Under the pieces are notes generated by a model. That model ran no database searches and was not told the origin of the DNA. It saw only the letters and a list, made by a program, of their open reading frames with translations. The position numbers were made by a program, and so were the translations under genes. From contig JAJCZL010000009.1 of assembly GCA_029262415.1 (NCBI GenBank), positions 41,557 through 105,556 of the forward strand: DNA of 64,000 nucleotides. Direction: 5' to 3'. This document shows, one piece after another, positions 41,574 to 48,850 of the stretch (positions are counted from its first letter, which is position 1; each line of letters begins with the position of its first letter). Source of the stretch: Deltaproteobacteria bacterium (GTDB taxonomy: Bacteria; Desulfobacterota; Binatia; UBA1149; JAJCZL01).

Positions 41574-43988
41574 CTATGGCAATCCTAAAGCGTCCCCACG
41601 CTCGAGGCCGAGTTGACCGCCTTGCAGCAGGATGTGGGATTTCACAGTCCCATCGTCGTGGCAGTAGTAGCACGCCCCGGCGATCGGGCTGTTCACCCGG
41701 TCGGTGAGATTCGGCACGCTGCTGCGGGCTGCGATGATATCGGCCCGCGTCTCGGCCGGGTCCCCCGTCGTCGTTCTGTCGGTATCCCACAGGACATCGG
41801 CGGGCAGGTTCTCGGGCATGTAGGTACCTGCGAGGTGGCACTTCTCGCAGTTGCTCAGCTCGCCCGGGAAGGTCACCTCATCCCAGTTGTAGTAGATGCC
41901 GTTCTGCCGGTTCCGTACGAACTCGTAGGGCCGGTCGGTGGACGCATGGATGCCGTGGATCATGTTCTTCATGTTATTGGTCGCTTCGGGGTAGGTGAGC
42001 GGATCACTCCCCAACGCGGCAACGGTAGCAGCCGGGATGGTCTGGGTCGGATCTGCGGTCCGCCCGCTGCTGCTCTTATTTGTGTTGTGGCACATCACGC
42101 AGACCTGCGGGTCGTTGACACGGCTCCCGCCGTGCAACTCGAGGGTCTCGTGGCACTCCAGGCAGCCGAAAGGCTCGCCGGTAACGGAATCATACCCGCT
42201 CTTGACCACCTGGCGGCGAACGGTGTCGCCCGCTACCGGCGACACCACCGAGGGGGTGTGGCGCCCGATTAGATCGGTGCCGACGATCTGCTGGAAGTAG
42301 CTCTGTATGGCAACCGCCCGCATGGTAGCTCCGGCCGGGAAAGGCACGGTAGTAAGGAGAGCAGTGTAGCCGAAAGAGTTGCCGGTAATGTCGCCGCCGG
42401 TCCACAGGTCGCCTATGCCGACGGAGGGGCCATCCCCGGCGCCGTTGCCGTTGCTGGAGGAAGGAGCTGCAGGACTGTTGGTGTTGGTGTAGTCCTCCGG
42501 CTCAGCTACGCCGTCCTGGGGCAGTGCCCAGGCGAGCAGGAAGCTCGGCGTTCTGTCCGAGAACGAGGTCCCCTGACCGTCAAACCAGTCCTGCAGATCG
42601 AAGGGTGTCCCGTCGAGTTCGATGCGGAAATCGACGCTCGCCACACCGGTGGCGGGATCCACCGTCACGCCATCGATGAAGTACTCGAACTCCGACAGGC
42701 CGGCGGGAAGCTGCGGGTTGTTGGGCGTTACGTTCTCGGTGGCCTTCGCGCTCATAATGAGCCCCGGCGGATGGCACGTGGCGCAACCAAGGTTGTCGGG
42801 CTGCACGCCACCTAGGTGCCCCACACCAGTCGAAAAGATGTCGTACCCGTGGCAGGCGCCGCAGGCCTCGATGGTGGGCCGCACATTCCAGTTGTCACTG
42901 TCTAAGCCGCCCTGGTGGCACGTGGCGCAGTTGCGCTCGTCCTGTGGAAAGGTGACTTCCGCGTAGCTTATGCCGCCATCGAGCACCTCGAATGTCTGGG
43001 AGGTGTGAATCTTGTGGACCATGACGGCAAGGTCGCCTTCCACAATTCCGTCGGAGTTTACGTTGTCCATAGTCGGGTTGTGGCAGACCACGCAGTACCT
43101 GGTGTCGTTCCGGCTGCCGTGAAACCTCAGCGGATCGTGGCAGTTGTTACAGGCGGCTACGGTGACCACCTCTTTGCTGATGGTAACCGCGGAGCCGTCG
43201 GGCACGAAGTCAGAAACGGCGTTCGTAAACGGCGCCGACGCTCTCGGGTTGGTGGTGAAGGAGGAGGCTGGCATGCTGGAAGCCTGAATCACCACCCGGT
43301 GTGTCAGGGTCTCATCGAAGTCGGCAAAAAGAGTGTTCATTTCTGTCAACGTGTAGGTGTAGTTGTCACCAGCGACGAAGCTCAGATTGGCTAATTCCCG
43401 CTCGTAGGCGCTGTTGCGGTCCCCGTAGTCGGCCCACGAATCAGCATCCCCATTCGCGCCCGGGATCAGCCTGGCGATTGAGAAGCGGACGCGGTTGAGT
43501 TGAGCTGGATTGCTGGAGCGCGGTACGAAGAGGTCTATGCTTACGGGGTTTCCCATAGCGTCAAGAGCTACGAAGTCGAAATCGACAACGGCCTGGAGGT
43601 TACCCGCACCGTCGTCGCTCAGCACGACGGAATTGACGGTGACCGTCACGCTCCCGTTAGGCACTTCGGCGTGCGCTGTTTCGACGTCGCCGATGTCACC
43701 TTCAGAGTGACAGATGACGCAGGTCTCGCTCGCTAGGGCGCCCGGTCCGGGCAGACCAGGGGCGCCAGGGGTGCCGGGGGCACCAGGAGCACCGGGAGCA
43801 CCGGGAGCACCGGGGGTGCCGGGGGCGCCGGGGGTACCAGGAGTGCCGGGGGCACCGTCGACGCCGGGGGCGCCGTCGAGCCCCGGAAGACCGTTATCGC
43901 CGTCACCGCACCCGGCGAGTTGCAGACTCGCTAGAAGCAAACCGGCAGTTAGTACTATGGAAAGACGGAACCCCCTAAAATGTAACAT
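41574..43988 (-). CDS. OmcA/MtrC-type decaheme outer-membrane lipoprotein cytochrome with collagen-like stalk
   Basis: An 804-aa lipoprotein. The signal peptide ends in the lipobox LAGC (Cys27), followed at once by 17 Gly-X-Y triplets (residues 33-83), then the cytochrome. Exactly ten CxxCH motifs are present: CVICH, CNNCH, CVVCH, CATCH, CGACH, CATCH, CLECH, CVMCH, CEKCH and CYYCH. They form two pentaheme groups separated by beta-rich domains, as in OmcA/MtrC. Such proteins carry electrons across or outside the outer membrane to minerals or other acceptors. No mtrA/mtrB porin-cytochrome partner is adjacent. GGAGGG lies 10 nt before ATG 43988. The collagen-like linker is not part of Shewanella proteins and may hold the domain away from the membrane. 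Confidence 0.92.
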   Translation of the reverse strand: MLHFRGFRLSIVLTAGLLLASLQLAGCGDGDNGLPGLDGAPGVDGAPGTPGTPGAPGTPGAPGAPGAPGAPGTPGAPGLPGPGALASETCVICHSEGDIGDVETAHAEVPNGSVTVTVNSVVLSDDGAGNLQAVVDFDFVALDAMGNPVSIDLFVPRSSNPAQLNRVRFSIARLIPGANGDADSWADYGDRNSAYERELANLSFVAGDNYTYTLTEMNTLFADFDETLTHRVVIQASSMPASSFTTNPRASAPFTNAVSDFVPDGSAVTISKEVVTVAACNNCHDPLRFHGSRNDTRYCVVCHNPTMDNVNSDGIVEGDLAVMVHKIHTSQTFEVLDGGISYAEVTFPQDERNCATCHQGGLDSDNWNVRPTIEACGACHGYDIFSTGVGHLGGVQPDNLGCATCHPPGLIMSAKATENVTPNNPQLPAGLSEFEYFIDGVTVDPATGVASVDFRIELDGTPFDLQDWFDGQGTSFSDRTPSFLLAWALPQDGVAEPEDYTNTNSPAAPSSSNGNGAGDGPSVGIGDLWTGGDITGNSFGYTALLTTVPFPAGATMRAVAIQSYFQQIVGTDLIGRHTPSVVSPVAGDTVRRQVVKSGYDSVTGEPFGCLECHETLELHGGSRVNDPQVCVMCHNTNKSSSGRTADPTQTIPAATVAALGSDPLTYPEATNNMKNMIHGIHASTDRPYEFVRNRQNGIYYNWDEVTFPGELSNCEKCHLAGTYMPENLPADVLWDTDRTTTGDPAETRADIIAARSSVPNLTDRVNSPIAGACYYCHDDGTVKSHILLQGGQLGLERGDALGLP
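43740..43892 (-). repeat. Collagen-like (GXY)17-encoding repeat
   Basis: Seventeen consecutive Gly-X-Y triplets, mostly GAP and GTP, are encoded by imperfect 9-bp units of GGTGCTCCC type. The tract sits between the lipobox cysteine and the first heme motif of the decaheme cytochrome. Confidence 0.85.
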
Positions 43989-44002
43989 GTCCTACCCTCC
44001 TA

Positions 44003-44050
44003 ACTTGACCAAGCCATGCTAATGACCAAGTCACACTAACTTGACCAAGT
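44003..44050. promoter_or_regulatory. Three TGACCAAG direct repeats upstream of the decaheme gene
   Basis: TGACCAAG occurs at 44006-44013, 44023-44030 and 44042-44049. The outer copies extend to ACTTGACCAAG(T), a near palindrome (ACTTG-AC-CAAGT). They lie 15-62 bp upstream of the cytochrome start and could be operators. The rest of the 43989-44306 gap is AT-rich near 44190-44240 and otherwise shows nothing. Confidence 0.35.
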
Positions 44051-44306
44051 CACAGCAAATGCAGTGCCAGGTGCCTGCAGGGCCCTGCTCGCACACTCGG
44101 CCGCCGCGCGGACGACGAACGAGTGCTTTGTAACGTAATTCCAAACGTTTGCGTGTCGATGAACAGGGATGAACCGGCCTGTTGTTGATTAGTAGGATTG
44201 TTTACGTGGGGAAAATTCTATTACGTGAGAAAATGACGTACATCCAGATTCAAATCCGAGAATTGGTCTGGTGTACCGTTAGTTTCTTTTCCGGAGATCG
44301 ACGCCG

Positions 44307-45620
44307 ATGACACCGTTGCAGACGCCGCTGGTTTGTCGCCTGCCTGCCGTCACGTTAGCGCTGCTTGGGCTGTTGCTCGCCGCGCTTGCGATCACCTGTT
44401 TCCCTCCGGTTCTTCGCGGCGCGATCCTGGTCTCGGATCTCGATCCCGGAGCCGAGACCATCGCGATCTACGTCTTCTCGCTGCTGCTGATTGTCTGCGC
44501 GATCCGCTGCGGCCTTCGTGCACTCAAGCTCTGGCAGAACGCGGCGAAACAATCGCCGCGGCGCGTATACTTAGCGACGTTCACGATTACGCTGAGTGGC
44601 TTGCTGGCCCTGGCCGGGCTGGAACTCGTCGCGCGAATGGTTGTACCGGCCGAGAAGGTGATGTGGGGCGACAAGTTCCAGCACCACCAGTGGCTCTCGA
44701 ACCGGAGCGAGGCCCAGGGACAGCTTCACGACACCTACGCCAGCGATCGATACGACCCAGAGCTGGGATGGGCACCGAGCCGGGAGTTTCGCTCGCCGAA
44801 GGTCAACACCAATTCTGCCGGCCTGCGAGGTCTCCGCGTGGTGCCAACCACCAAGCCCGCGGGCGAGACACGGATCGTGATCACCGGCGACTCGTTTAGC
44901 TGGGGGGAGGATGTCGCCGACGATGAGGTGTACTCGGAAGTGCTCGACAATGCTCTTGCGCAAACCAGTGTCGTCAACATCGCCGTGCATGGCTACGGAA
45001 CCGACCAGCAGTTTCTGCGGCTAAAAAAGATCGGCTTCGACTACGACCCCGATTTGGTCATCCTTGCTTACTACAAGTCGAATGCCGCCCGTAACGTGCT
45101 TTCGTTCCGAGACTACGCAAAGCCGAGGTTCCGGCTGATCGACGGCGAATTGCAACTGAGCAACGTTCCGGTGCCCGCGCCCGACGACCCGCGAATCCTT
45201 GAGGCACCGCGTGTCGGCACACATCTGGGCGGACTGCTGATCAAGAGCCTGTACCAGCAAGTGGGCTACACCCGCTTCGCCGAGCAGTGGACCCTCACTC
45301 GAGCGATCCTCGATCTGGCGGCCGAGGAAACCCACCGCCGCGGAATCCAGTTTGCGCTGATGTACATCCCCGCCGCACGCCCCGACTTGGCGCGGGTGCC
45401 CGAAGCTGCCGAGGCGGTGCTTGCGGCCTGGGCGGAGGATCGCGGGGAGCAGTTCATCAATCTTCGACTGCTGTTTCTTGCACTCCCCGCAGAGCAACGC
45501 GAGCGGCTCTACGCCGGACACTGGACGCCCGAGGGACATCGCATCGTGGCAGGTCTACTCGCCGAGACCATTGCGGCCGAGCGGCTGCTGCCGCGCAGCG
45601 CTACTGGATCGATCCCGTAG
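44307..45620 (+). CDS. Membrane-anchored SGNH/GDSL hydrolase
   Basis: A 437-aa protein with three N-terminal hydrophobic segments (about 10-32, 48-68 and 88-108), then a periplasmic SGNH-like domain. Block I is VITGDSFSWGEDV with the nucleophile Ser. A Gly block appears as NIAVHGYGTDQQ. The catalytic Asp/His pair falls in GHWTPEGHRIVA near the C terminus. Similar proteins act as O-acyl esterases or acetyltransferase partners in cell-wall or exopolysaccharide modification. Divergent from the decaheme cytochrome. It ends at a hairpin next to the transposon insertion. Confidence 0.8.
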   Translation: MTPLQTPLVCRLPAVTLALLGLLLAALAITCFPPVLRGAILVSDLDPGAETIAIYVFSLLLIVCAIRCGLRALKLWQNAAKQSPRRVYLATFTITLSGLLALAGLELVARMVVPAEKVMWGDKFQHHQWLSNRSEAQGQLHDTYASDRYDPELGWAPSREFRSPKVNTNSAGLRGLRVVPTTKPAGETRIVITGDSFSWGEDVADDEVYSEVLDNALAQTSVVNIAVHGYGTDQQFLRLKKIGFDYDPDLVILAYYKSNAARNVLSFRDYAKPRFRLIDGELQLSNVPVPAPDDPRILEAPRVGTHLGGLLIKSLYQQVGYTRFAEQWTLTRAILDLAAEETHRRGIQFALMYIPAARPDLARVPEAAEAVLAAWAEDRGEQFINLRLLFLALPAEQRERLYAGHWTPEGHRIVAGLLAETIAAERLLPRSATGSIP

Positions 45621-45644
45621 TGGGCCAAGCATCATAGGGGTTTT

Positions 45645-45661
45645 GGCTCCCCACGGGAGCC
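45645..45661 (+). terminator. Hairpin behind the SGNH hydrolase gene
   Basis: GGCTCCC (45645-45651) and GGGAGCC (45655-45661) form a perfect 7-bp stem with a 3-nt loop, 25 bp after the stop codon. There is no T-run after the hairpin. The transposon target site begins 7 bp further on. Confidence 0.45.
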
Positions 45662-45667
45662 GAGGCT

Positions 45668-45675
45668 CATCGTTT
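45668..45675. repeat. Target-site duplication, left copy
   Basis: CATCGTTT, repeated exactly at 48600-48607 on the other side of the element. Confidence 0.85.
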
Positions 45676-45698
45676 GGTAGTGTCTCACTTTGAAATCC
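45676..45698. repeat. Left terminal inverted repeat
   Basis: A 23-bp end that pairs with 48577-48599 with two mismatches (positions 4 and 13). Confidence 0.85.
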
Positions 45699-45699
45699 G

Positions 45700-45990
45700 A
45701 TGAGTACGCACAACAAACCAGGGGCGTTAGTCGAGGAATCCCACCTCTGCCAACTCCGTCGGGAGATAGAAGAACAATACGAGTCGCACCCGACGGGAGC
45801 CGGAAGCAGCTTCGGCGAGATTCTATGCTACGAGATCCACGCCAACGGCATGACGTTTGTCTGGCTAGCCGAAAAGTGGGAGATTAGTCTCTCCGTTCTG
45901 GGCGAACTGATCTGGGATCACTGCAAGCGGTTGGAGGAGATCCCCCGCGTGAATCATCGTTACCGATCAGCAGCCTCCGCTGCTCTGTAG
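45700..45990 (+). CDS. Passenger protein, 96 aa, unknown
   Basis: Starts at ATG 45700, only 1 bp inside the left terminal repeat, so its promoter must lie in the repeat or outside the element. I recognise no family. The region WLAEKWEISLSVLGELIWDHCKRLE (split here as WLAEKWEISLSVLGEL and IWDHCKRLE) has the spacing of a helix-turn-helix and might bind DNA. The 3' end overlaps the convergent double-CxxC gene by 24 bp. Confidence 0.55.
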   Translation: MSTHNKPGALVEESHLCQLRREIEEQYESHPTGAGSSFGEILCYEIHANGMTFVWLAEKWEISLSVLGELIWDHCKRLEEIPRVNHRYRSAASAAL

Positions 45991-46134
45991 ATCCTTGCAT
46001 CGGTTGCAGAGCGTCCCGCCGCCCGTACCGGGTACCTTGTTACGTGGCTCGATATTATTCCCTTCCGTGCACTTTGAACACACGTGGTACACGCCGGGAT
46101 TCTTCTTGCTATGGAACGGGCTGACTTTGGCCAT
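45967..46134 (-). CDS. Small double-CxxC (zinc-ribbon-like) passenger protein, 55 aa
   Basis: The frame runs from ATG 46134 to TGA 45967. Upstream is AGGGAG at 8-9 nt spacing. The protein opens MAKVSPFHSKKNPGVYHV and has CSKC at residues 19-22 and CNRC at 43-46, separated by TEGNNIEPRNKVPGTGGGTL. This is a good zinc-ribbon layout. The CTEGNNIE...GTGG...LC..C pattern looks like a conserved small family. Possible roles are DNA or transposase binding, but nothing in the sequence proves this. It is co-oriented with the transposase, 78 bp downstream of it. Confidence 0.65.
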   Translation of the reverse strand: MAKVSPFHSKKNPGVYHVCSKCTEGNNIEPRNKVPGTGGGTLCNRCKDLQSSGGC

Positions 46135-46212
46135 TTGCGCGTCTCCCTGTGGCTTTGCTCCGATCTGGAGCGTCCACCCGCATAAGAGCGAGCCGGGTGC
46201 TTCATTGCAAAC

Positions 46213-47079
46213 CTAGGCGTTTTTCTTGTAGGTGCCCCGCTTGGTGGCTGGCTTCGCGTTCTCAATCCACTCCGCGATATCTTCCAGCGTCCACAGCTTG
46301 TCCGTGATGTTCGCAGCCATCGCCGGGCTGACGCTCAAGGTCTTGTGGATACGGCAGAAGTTGTAGAACACGAAGTAGAGCGCCAGGGCGTGCATGTGGT
46401 TGTCCAGCTTCTTACTGAAACCGTTGGTCAGCCGAGTGAACCGGCGCATCGACATCCGCATCGTGAGGTTCTGCCGCTCGACGTGTGACGTGTTCACGTT
46501 CTTGGCCTTCGGGTTCCCCACGACACGCTCCTTGTGGGCACCGATGCACTGTCCGGGGCTGTAGCGGCCACCGTCCGGGGACTCGCCGTAAACTTTAACC
46601 AGTTGCGCGTAATCGACTTCACGTCCAAAAGCCTTTCGTACGGCCTTTAGGTAGACGTGGTAGCCGTCGGTGGTGAGTTGGATTCGCTCGCTCACGCGGT
46701 CGCGAAGGTCGGACATGAGCGCATCGGCTGAGTTTGCCGAACGGTCGCCGCAGTACCATGACAAGATGAGCTTGGACTCGGCGTCTATGGCTGTCCACGT
46801 CCAGACATCACCCGATCCGACCGGAGCCGACTTGGCCGTTTCCACGTTACGGTTCTTCGCGTAGCAGAAAGACCAAATCTCGTCGCACTGGACCTGCTTT
46901 GCCTCAACTCCGCGCACCGTTTCGTCGTGGATCTGAGCACAAGCCTCGCCCGCATCGACCAAGAGCTTGGTCACGGTGTTGATTGAGACATCGGCCACCC
47001 GGGAGATTGAGCGCATCGAACATCCCTCGCACAGCATGGCTAGGATCTGGACGCGCTTGGCTATTGGTAGCCTGTTCAC
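46213..47079 (-). CDS. IS1-like DDE transposase
   Basis: A 288-aa single-frame transposase. The N-terminal HTH is at about residues 8-45 (GCSMRSISRVADVSINTVTKLL). The DDE/IS1 domain has CDEIWSFCYAK (first Asp), TTDGYHVYLKAV (second Asp) and SHVERQNLTMRMSMRR (Glu), followed by SKKLDNHMHALALYF. Unlike classical IS1 there is no InsA/InsB frameshift arrangement. It starts at GTG 47079, just downstream of a nested palindrome at 47088-47122 that could be its promoter or operator. It catalyses movement of the 45676-48599 element. Confidence 0.92.
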   Translation of the reverse strand: MNRLPIAKRVQILAMLCEGCSMRSISRVADVSINTVTKLLVDAGEACAQIHDETVRGVEAKQVQCDEIWSFCYAKNRNVETAKSAPVGSGDVWTWTAIDAESKLILSWYCGDRSANSADALMSDLRDRVSERIQLTTDGYHVYLKAVRKAFGREVDYAQLVKVYGESPDGGRYSPGQCIGAHKERVVGNPKAKNVNTSHVERQNLTMRMSMRRFTRLTNGFSKKLDNHMHALALYFVFYNFCRIHKTLSVSPAMAANITDKLWTLEDIAEWIENAKPATKRGTYKKNA

Positions 47080-47087
47080 AACCCGAC

Positions 47088-47122
47088 TATATGAACTTAT
47101 TGCTTAAGTGTCAAGCATATAG
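47088..47122. promoter_or_regulatory. Nested palindrome upstream of the transposase
   Basis: CTATATG (47088-47094) pairs with CATATAG (47116-47122), and ACTTA/TAAGT pair inside it. It lies 9 bp before the GTG start of the transposase and is AT-rich, as expected for a promoter/operator. Confidence 0.4.
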
Positions 47123-47200
47123 TTTGCTTTAAAGCTGTTTGCAGATCACGCATCGAGAGTGCATACTTCCGACGCGCCATAGGGTGGAGGGATAGACGAA

Positions 47201-48085
47201 TTGGGTAAGGTCTCGAAATTTAAACAGGTTCAGGAAGAGCGAATTCAAGGCCACGAAACCCGTAAGCCGTTGTTTAGGAGGCTTGAGAAGCTCCTAGGCG
47301 TTCCTGTGGTGACGTTCTTCACTAGTTTTAGGTATCCTGTAAGCATAGCAGGCCCAGACGCAGACATGCTGGAAGGGCTCGTTCAGGACATGGACTTGTC
47401 TAGTGGACTGGCGCTCGTTATCTCTTCGCCGGGGGGATATCCGCTCGCAGCAGAGAAGATAATTCGTATTTGTAAGAGCTATAGCGGTACGGGAACGTTC
47501 GTCGCGCTAGTGCCGGGAGCCGCAAAATCAGCCGCAACGATGATCTGCCTAGGTGCTGACCGTATAGCGATGGGTCCAAGTTCCGAGCTTGGGCCAGTCG
47601 ATCCCCAGGTTCTTAAAGATGATGACGGCAACGAGCGACCTCTTTCCGTAACGAATATTCTCAACAGCTACGACAAGCTCTTCAAGGCCGCTACGAGTGC
47701 CAAGGGCAACCTACAGCCGTATCTACAACAACTGGCGGCCTATGACCCCATGGAAGTAGAGGAGATGCGGTCTGCAATCGCGCTCTCGGAGGATATATCC
47801 GTTAAGGCGTTGGCTTCAGGAATGATGGTGGGGCAGAAGGAGGAGTCCATCAGAACGAAGATAACGACGTTCATTGAACCCCGAGTGAAGAAAGTTCATG
47901 GGCGGGCCATCTATAGGGAAGAAGCCCGGAAATGTGGCCTGACTATTGAAGATTGGGAAGTTGGAACAGAAAGATGGGAGGCGCTGTACGAACTCTACCT
48001 ACGGACAAGAAGCGTAGTTAATAATGAGGCAGCAAAGGCCGTCGAAACCGCCCAGGACGGCTGGTATATTGGATACGGCAATTAG
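47201..48085 (+). CDS. SDH-type Clp-fold serine protease homologue (passenger gene)
   Basis: A 294-aa protein of the 'SDH' serine dehydrogenase proteinase / ClpP-crotonase superfamily. It has the oxyanion segment LVISSPGGYPLAAEKI (about 72-87) and a nucleophile elbow VPGAAKSAATMICLGAD, with the candidate Ser in the KSAAT segment. SELGPVDPQ follows, as in SppA/ClpP-like folds. The sequence is cytoplasmic, with no signal or membrane segment. It starts at TTG 47201 with GGTGGAGGG about 10 nt upstream. Codon use is less GC-rich than the surrounding chromosome. Carriage by a transposon is unusual. A role in defence or regulated proteolysis would be speculation. Confidence 0.75.
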   Translation: MGKVSKFKQVQEERIQGHETRKPLFRRLEKLLGVPVVTFFTSFRYPVSIAGPDADMLEGLVQDMDLSSGLALVISSPGGYPLAAEKIIRICKSYSGTGTFVALVPGAAKSAATMICLGADRIAMGPSSELGPVDPQVLKDDDGNERPLSVTNILNSYDKLFKAATSAKGNLQPYLQQLAAYDPMEVEEMRSAIALSEDISVKALASGMMVGQKEESIRTKITTFIEPRVKKVHGRAIYREEARKCGLTIEDWEVGTERWEALYELYLRTRSVVNNEAAKAVETAQDGWYIGYGN

Positions 48086-48089
48086 AGAA

Positions 48090-48317
48090 ATGAATAGGAA
48101 CACAAAGATGAAGCCTTCACGGAAAACGAGATGGGCAAGCGCGGAGAAGGATCTGAAAGAGATTCAAAAAGAGATCGAGCCGTTCGTTCGGCGGGCCAGA
48201 ATCGTCCGAGATAATTCTAGCGGACGTTGGAAACTCTCGGGAACACAACCGAGTACTGCGACGGGGAAAGGACACGACAAGACCGTCGTTACGAGTCATC
48301 CGGTTTTTGCCTGTTAG
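48090..48317 (+). CDS. Small basic passenger protein, 75 aa
   Basis: ATG 48090 lies 4 bp after the protease stop, so the two are probably one operon. The middle (RWASAEKDLKEIQKEIEPFVRRARIVRDN) is an amphipathic charged helix, shown here as two parts: RWASAEKDLKEIQKEI and EPFVRRARIVRDN. I do not recognise it. The 3' end overlaps the convergent 81-aa gene by 29 bp. Confidence 0.45.
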   Translation: MNRNTKMKPSRKTRWASAEKDLKEIQKEIEPFVRRARIVRDNSSGRWKLSGTQPSTATGKGHDKTVVTSHPVFAC

Positions 48318-48534
48318 CCCACCGCGCAGCCGCGGCCTTAGCGGCAATCCGAGACCTTTCTTTCTTGCTTAGGTTCTGAGCCCGCGCATACCCGCCCTTC
48401 AGCCCACCCTTGCGGTGATGCTCCTTGGTCTCGTCCGCGTCGTCGGGTAGCTCACCCGTGGCGATCTTCGCGACGTTGACCGCCGCGCCTACAACATCAG
48501 CGGGACGTTTCTCGCCTTTTGGTCCTCTCGGCAT
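48289..48534 (-). CDS. Small basic KGGxxRA/KAAxxRW protein, 81 aa
   Basis: Opens MPRGPKGEKRPADVVGAAV. The second half is GGLKGGYARAQNLSKKER then IAAKAAAARWANR, a pattern shared by many small bacterial 'GGKARAxxLxxxER...AAxARW' proteins that often travel with mobile DNA. The composition is basic and helical, probably nucleic-acid binding. ATG 48534. It lies next to the right terminal repeat and reads inward. Confidence 0.65.
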   Translation of the reverse strand: MPRGPKGEKRPADVVGAAVNVAKIATGELPDDADETKEHHRKGGLKGGYARAQNLSKKERSRIAAKAAAARWANRQKPDDS

Positions 48535-48576
48535 AACTCCATGGTAACCCAGGTATGCTCGTAGGCAATACCCCCC

Positions 48577-48599
48577 GGATTTCAAACTGAGACACGACC
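48577..48599. repeat. Right terminal inverted repeat
   Basis: A 23-bp end opposite to 45676-45698. The outer three bases on the reverse strand read GGT. Confidence 0.85.
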
Positions 48600-48607
48600 C
48601 ATCGTTT
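48600..48607. repeat. Target-site duplication, right copy
   Basis: CATCGTTT, identical to 45668-45675. Confidence 0.85.
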
Positions 48608-48661
48608 GGCCGAGCTTGCCTAACTTTCTCGTACCTGAAGTACGGGACAGTTAGAATAGCC

Positions 48662-48850
48662 TTGGACCGGCTCGCGAGGGGATTGAAAGCCGCAGATGCC
48701 GACAAGGCGATCGACCAGATGTTACAGCTGATGGGCGACGCGGTTGACCGGACCACGTTACCCGAAGGTTTGCGATACGGCGAGGCGGGCGAGAAGGTGG
48801 CAAAGCAGCTTCTCGACGTCTGCCGGCGCCGGGTAAGGTCGTTTGAATAA
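48662..48850 (+). CDS. Possible small ORF before GT39, 62 aa
   Basis: A TTG-started frame with ordinary-looking helical composition (DAVDRTTLPEGLRYGEAGEK). It overlaps the GT39 start by 8 bp, and no ribosome site is visible. The frame stays open upstream through the right target duplication, so it could be the 3' end of a frame interrupted by the transposon. Weakly supported. Confidence 0.25.
   Translation: MDRLARGLKAADADKAIDQMLQLMGDAVDRTTLPEGLRYGEAGEKVAKQLLDVCRRRVRSFE

Larger units (their letters stand above)
45676..48599. mobile_element. 2,924-bp transposon with IS1-like transposase and passenger genes
   Basis: The terminal inverted repeats are 45676-45698 and 48577-48599 (23 bp, 21 matches, each starting GGT at the outer end and including GTGTCTCA and TTTGAAATCC). 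They are flanked by an exact 8-bp duplication CATCGTTT. Inside are a 96-aa gene starting 2 bp from the left repeat, a 55-aa double-CxxC gene, the DDE transposase, a Clp-fold protease homologue, and 75-aa and 81-aa genes. Base composition of the protease part is visibly less GC-rich than the flanks. All genes look intact, so the element may be recent and active. The passenger genes fit the 'transporter IS' concept. Confidence 0.88.

Noticed and set aside
43740..43892. Tandem repeat resembling a minisatellite
   Set aside because: It encodes the collagen-like GXY tract of the decaheme cytochrome in frame.
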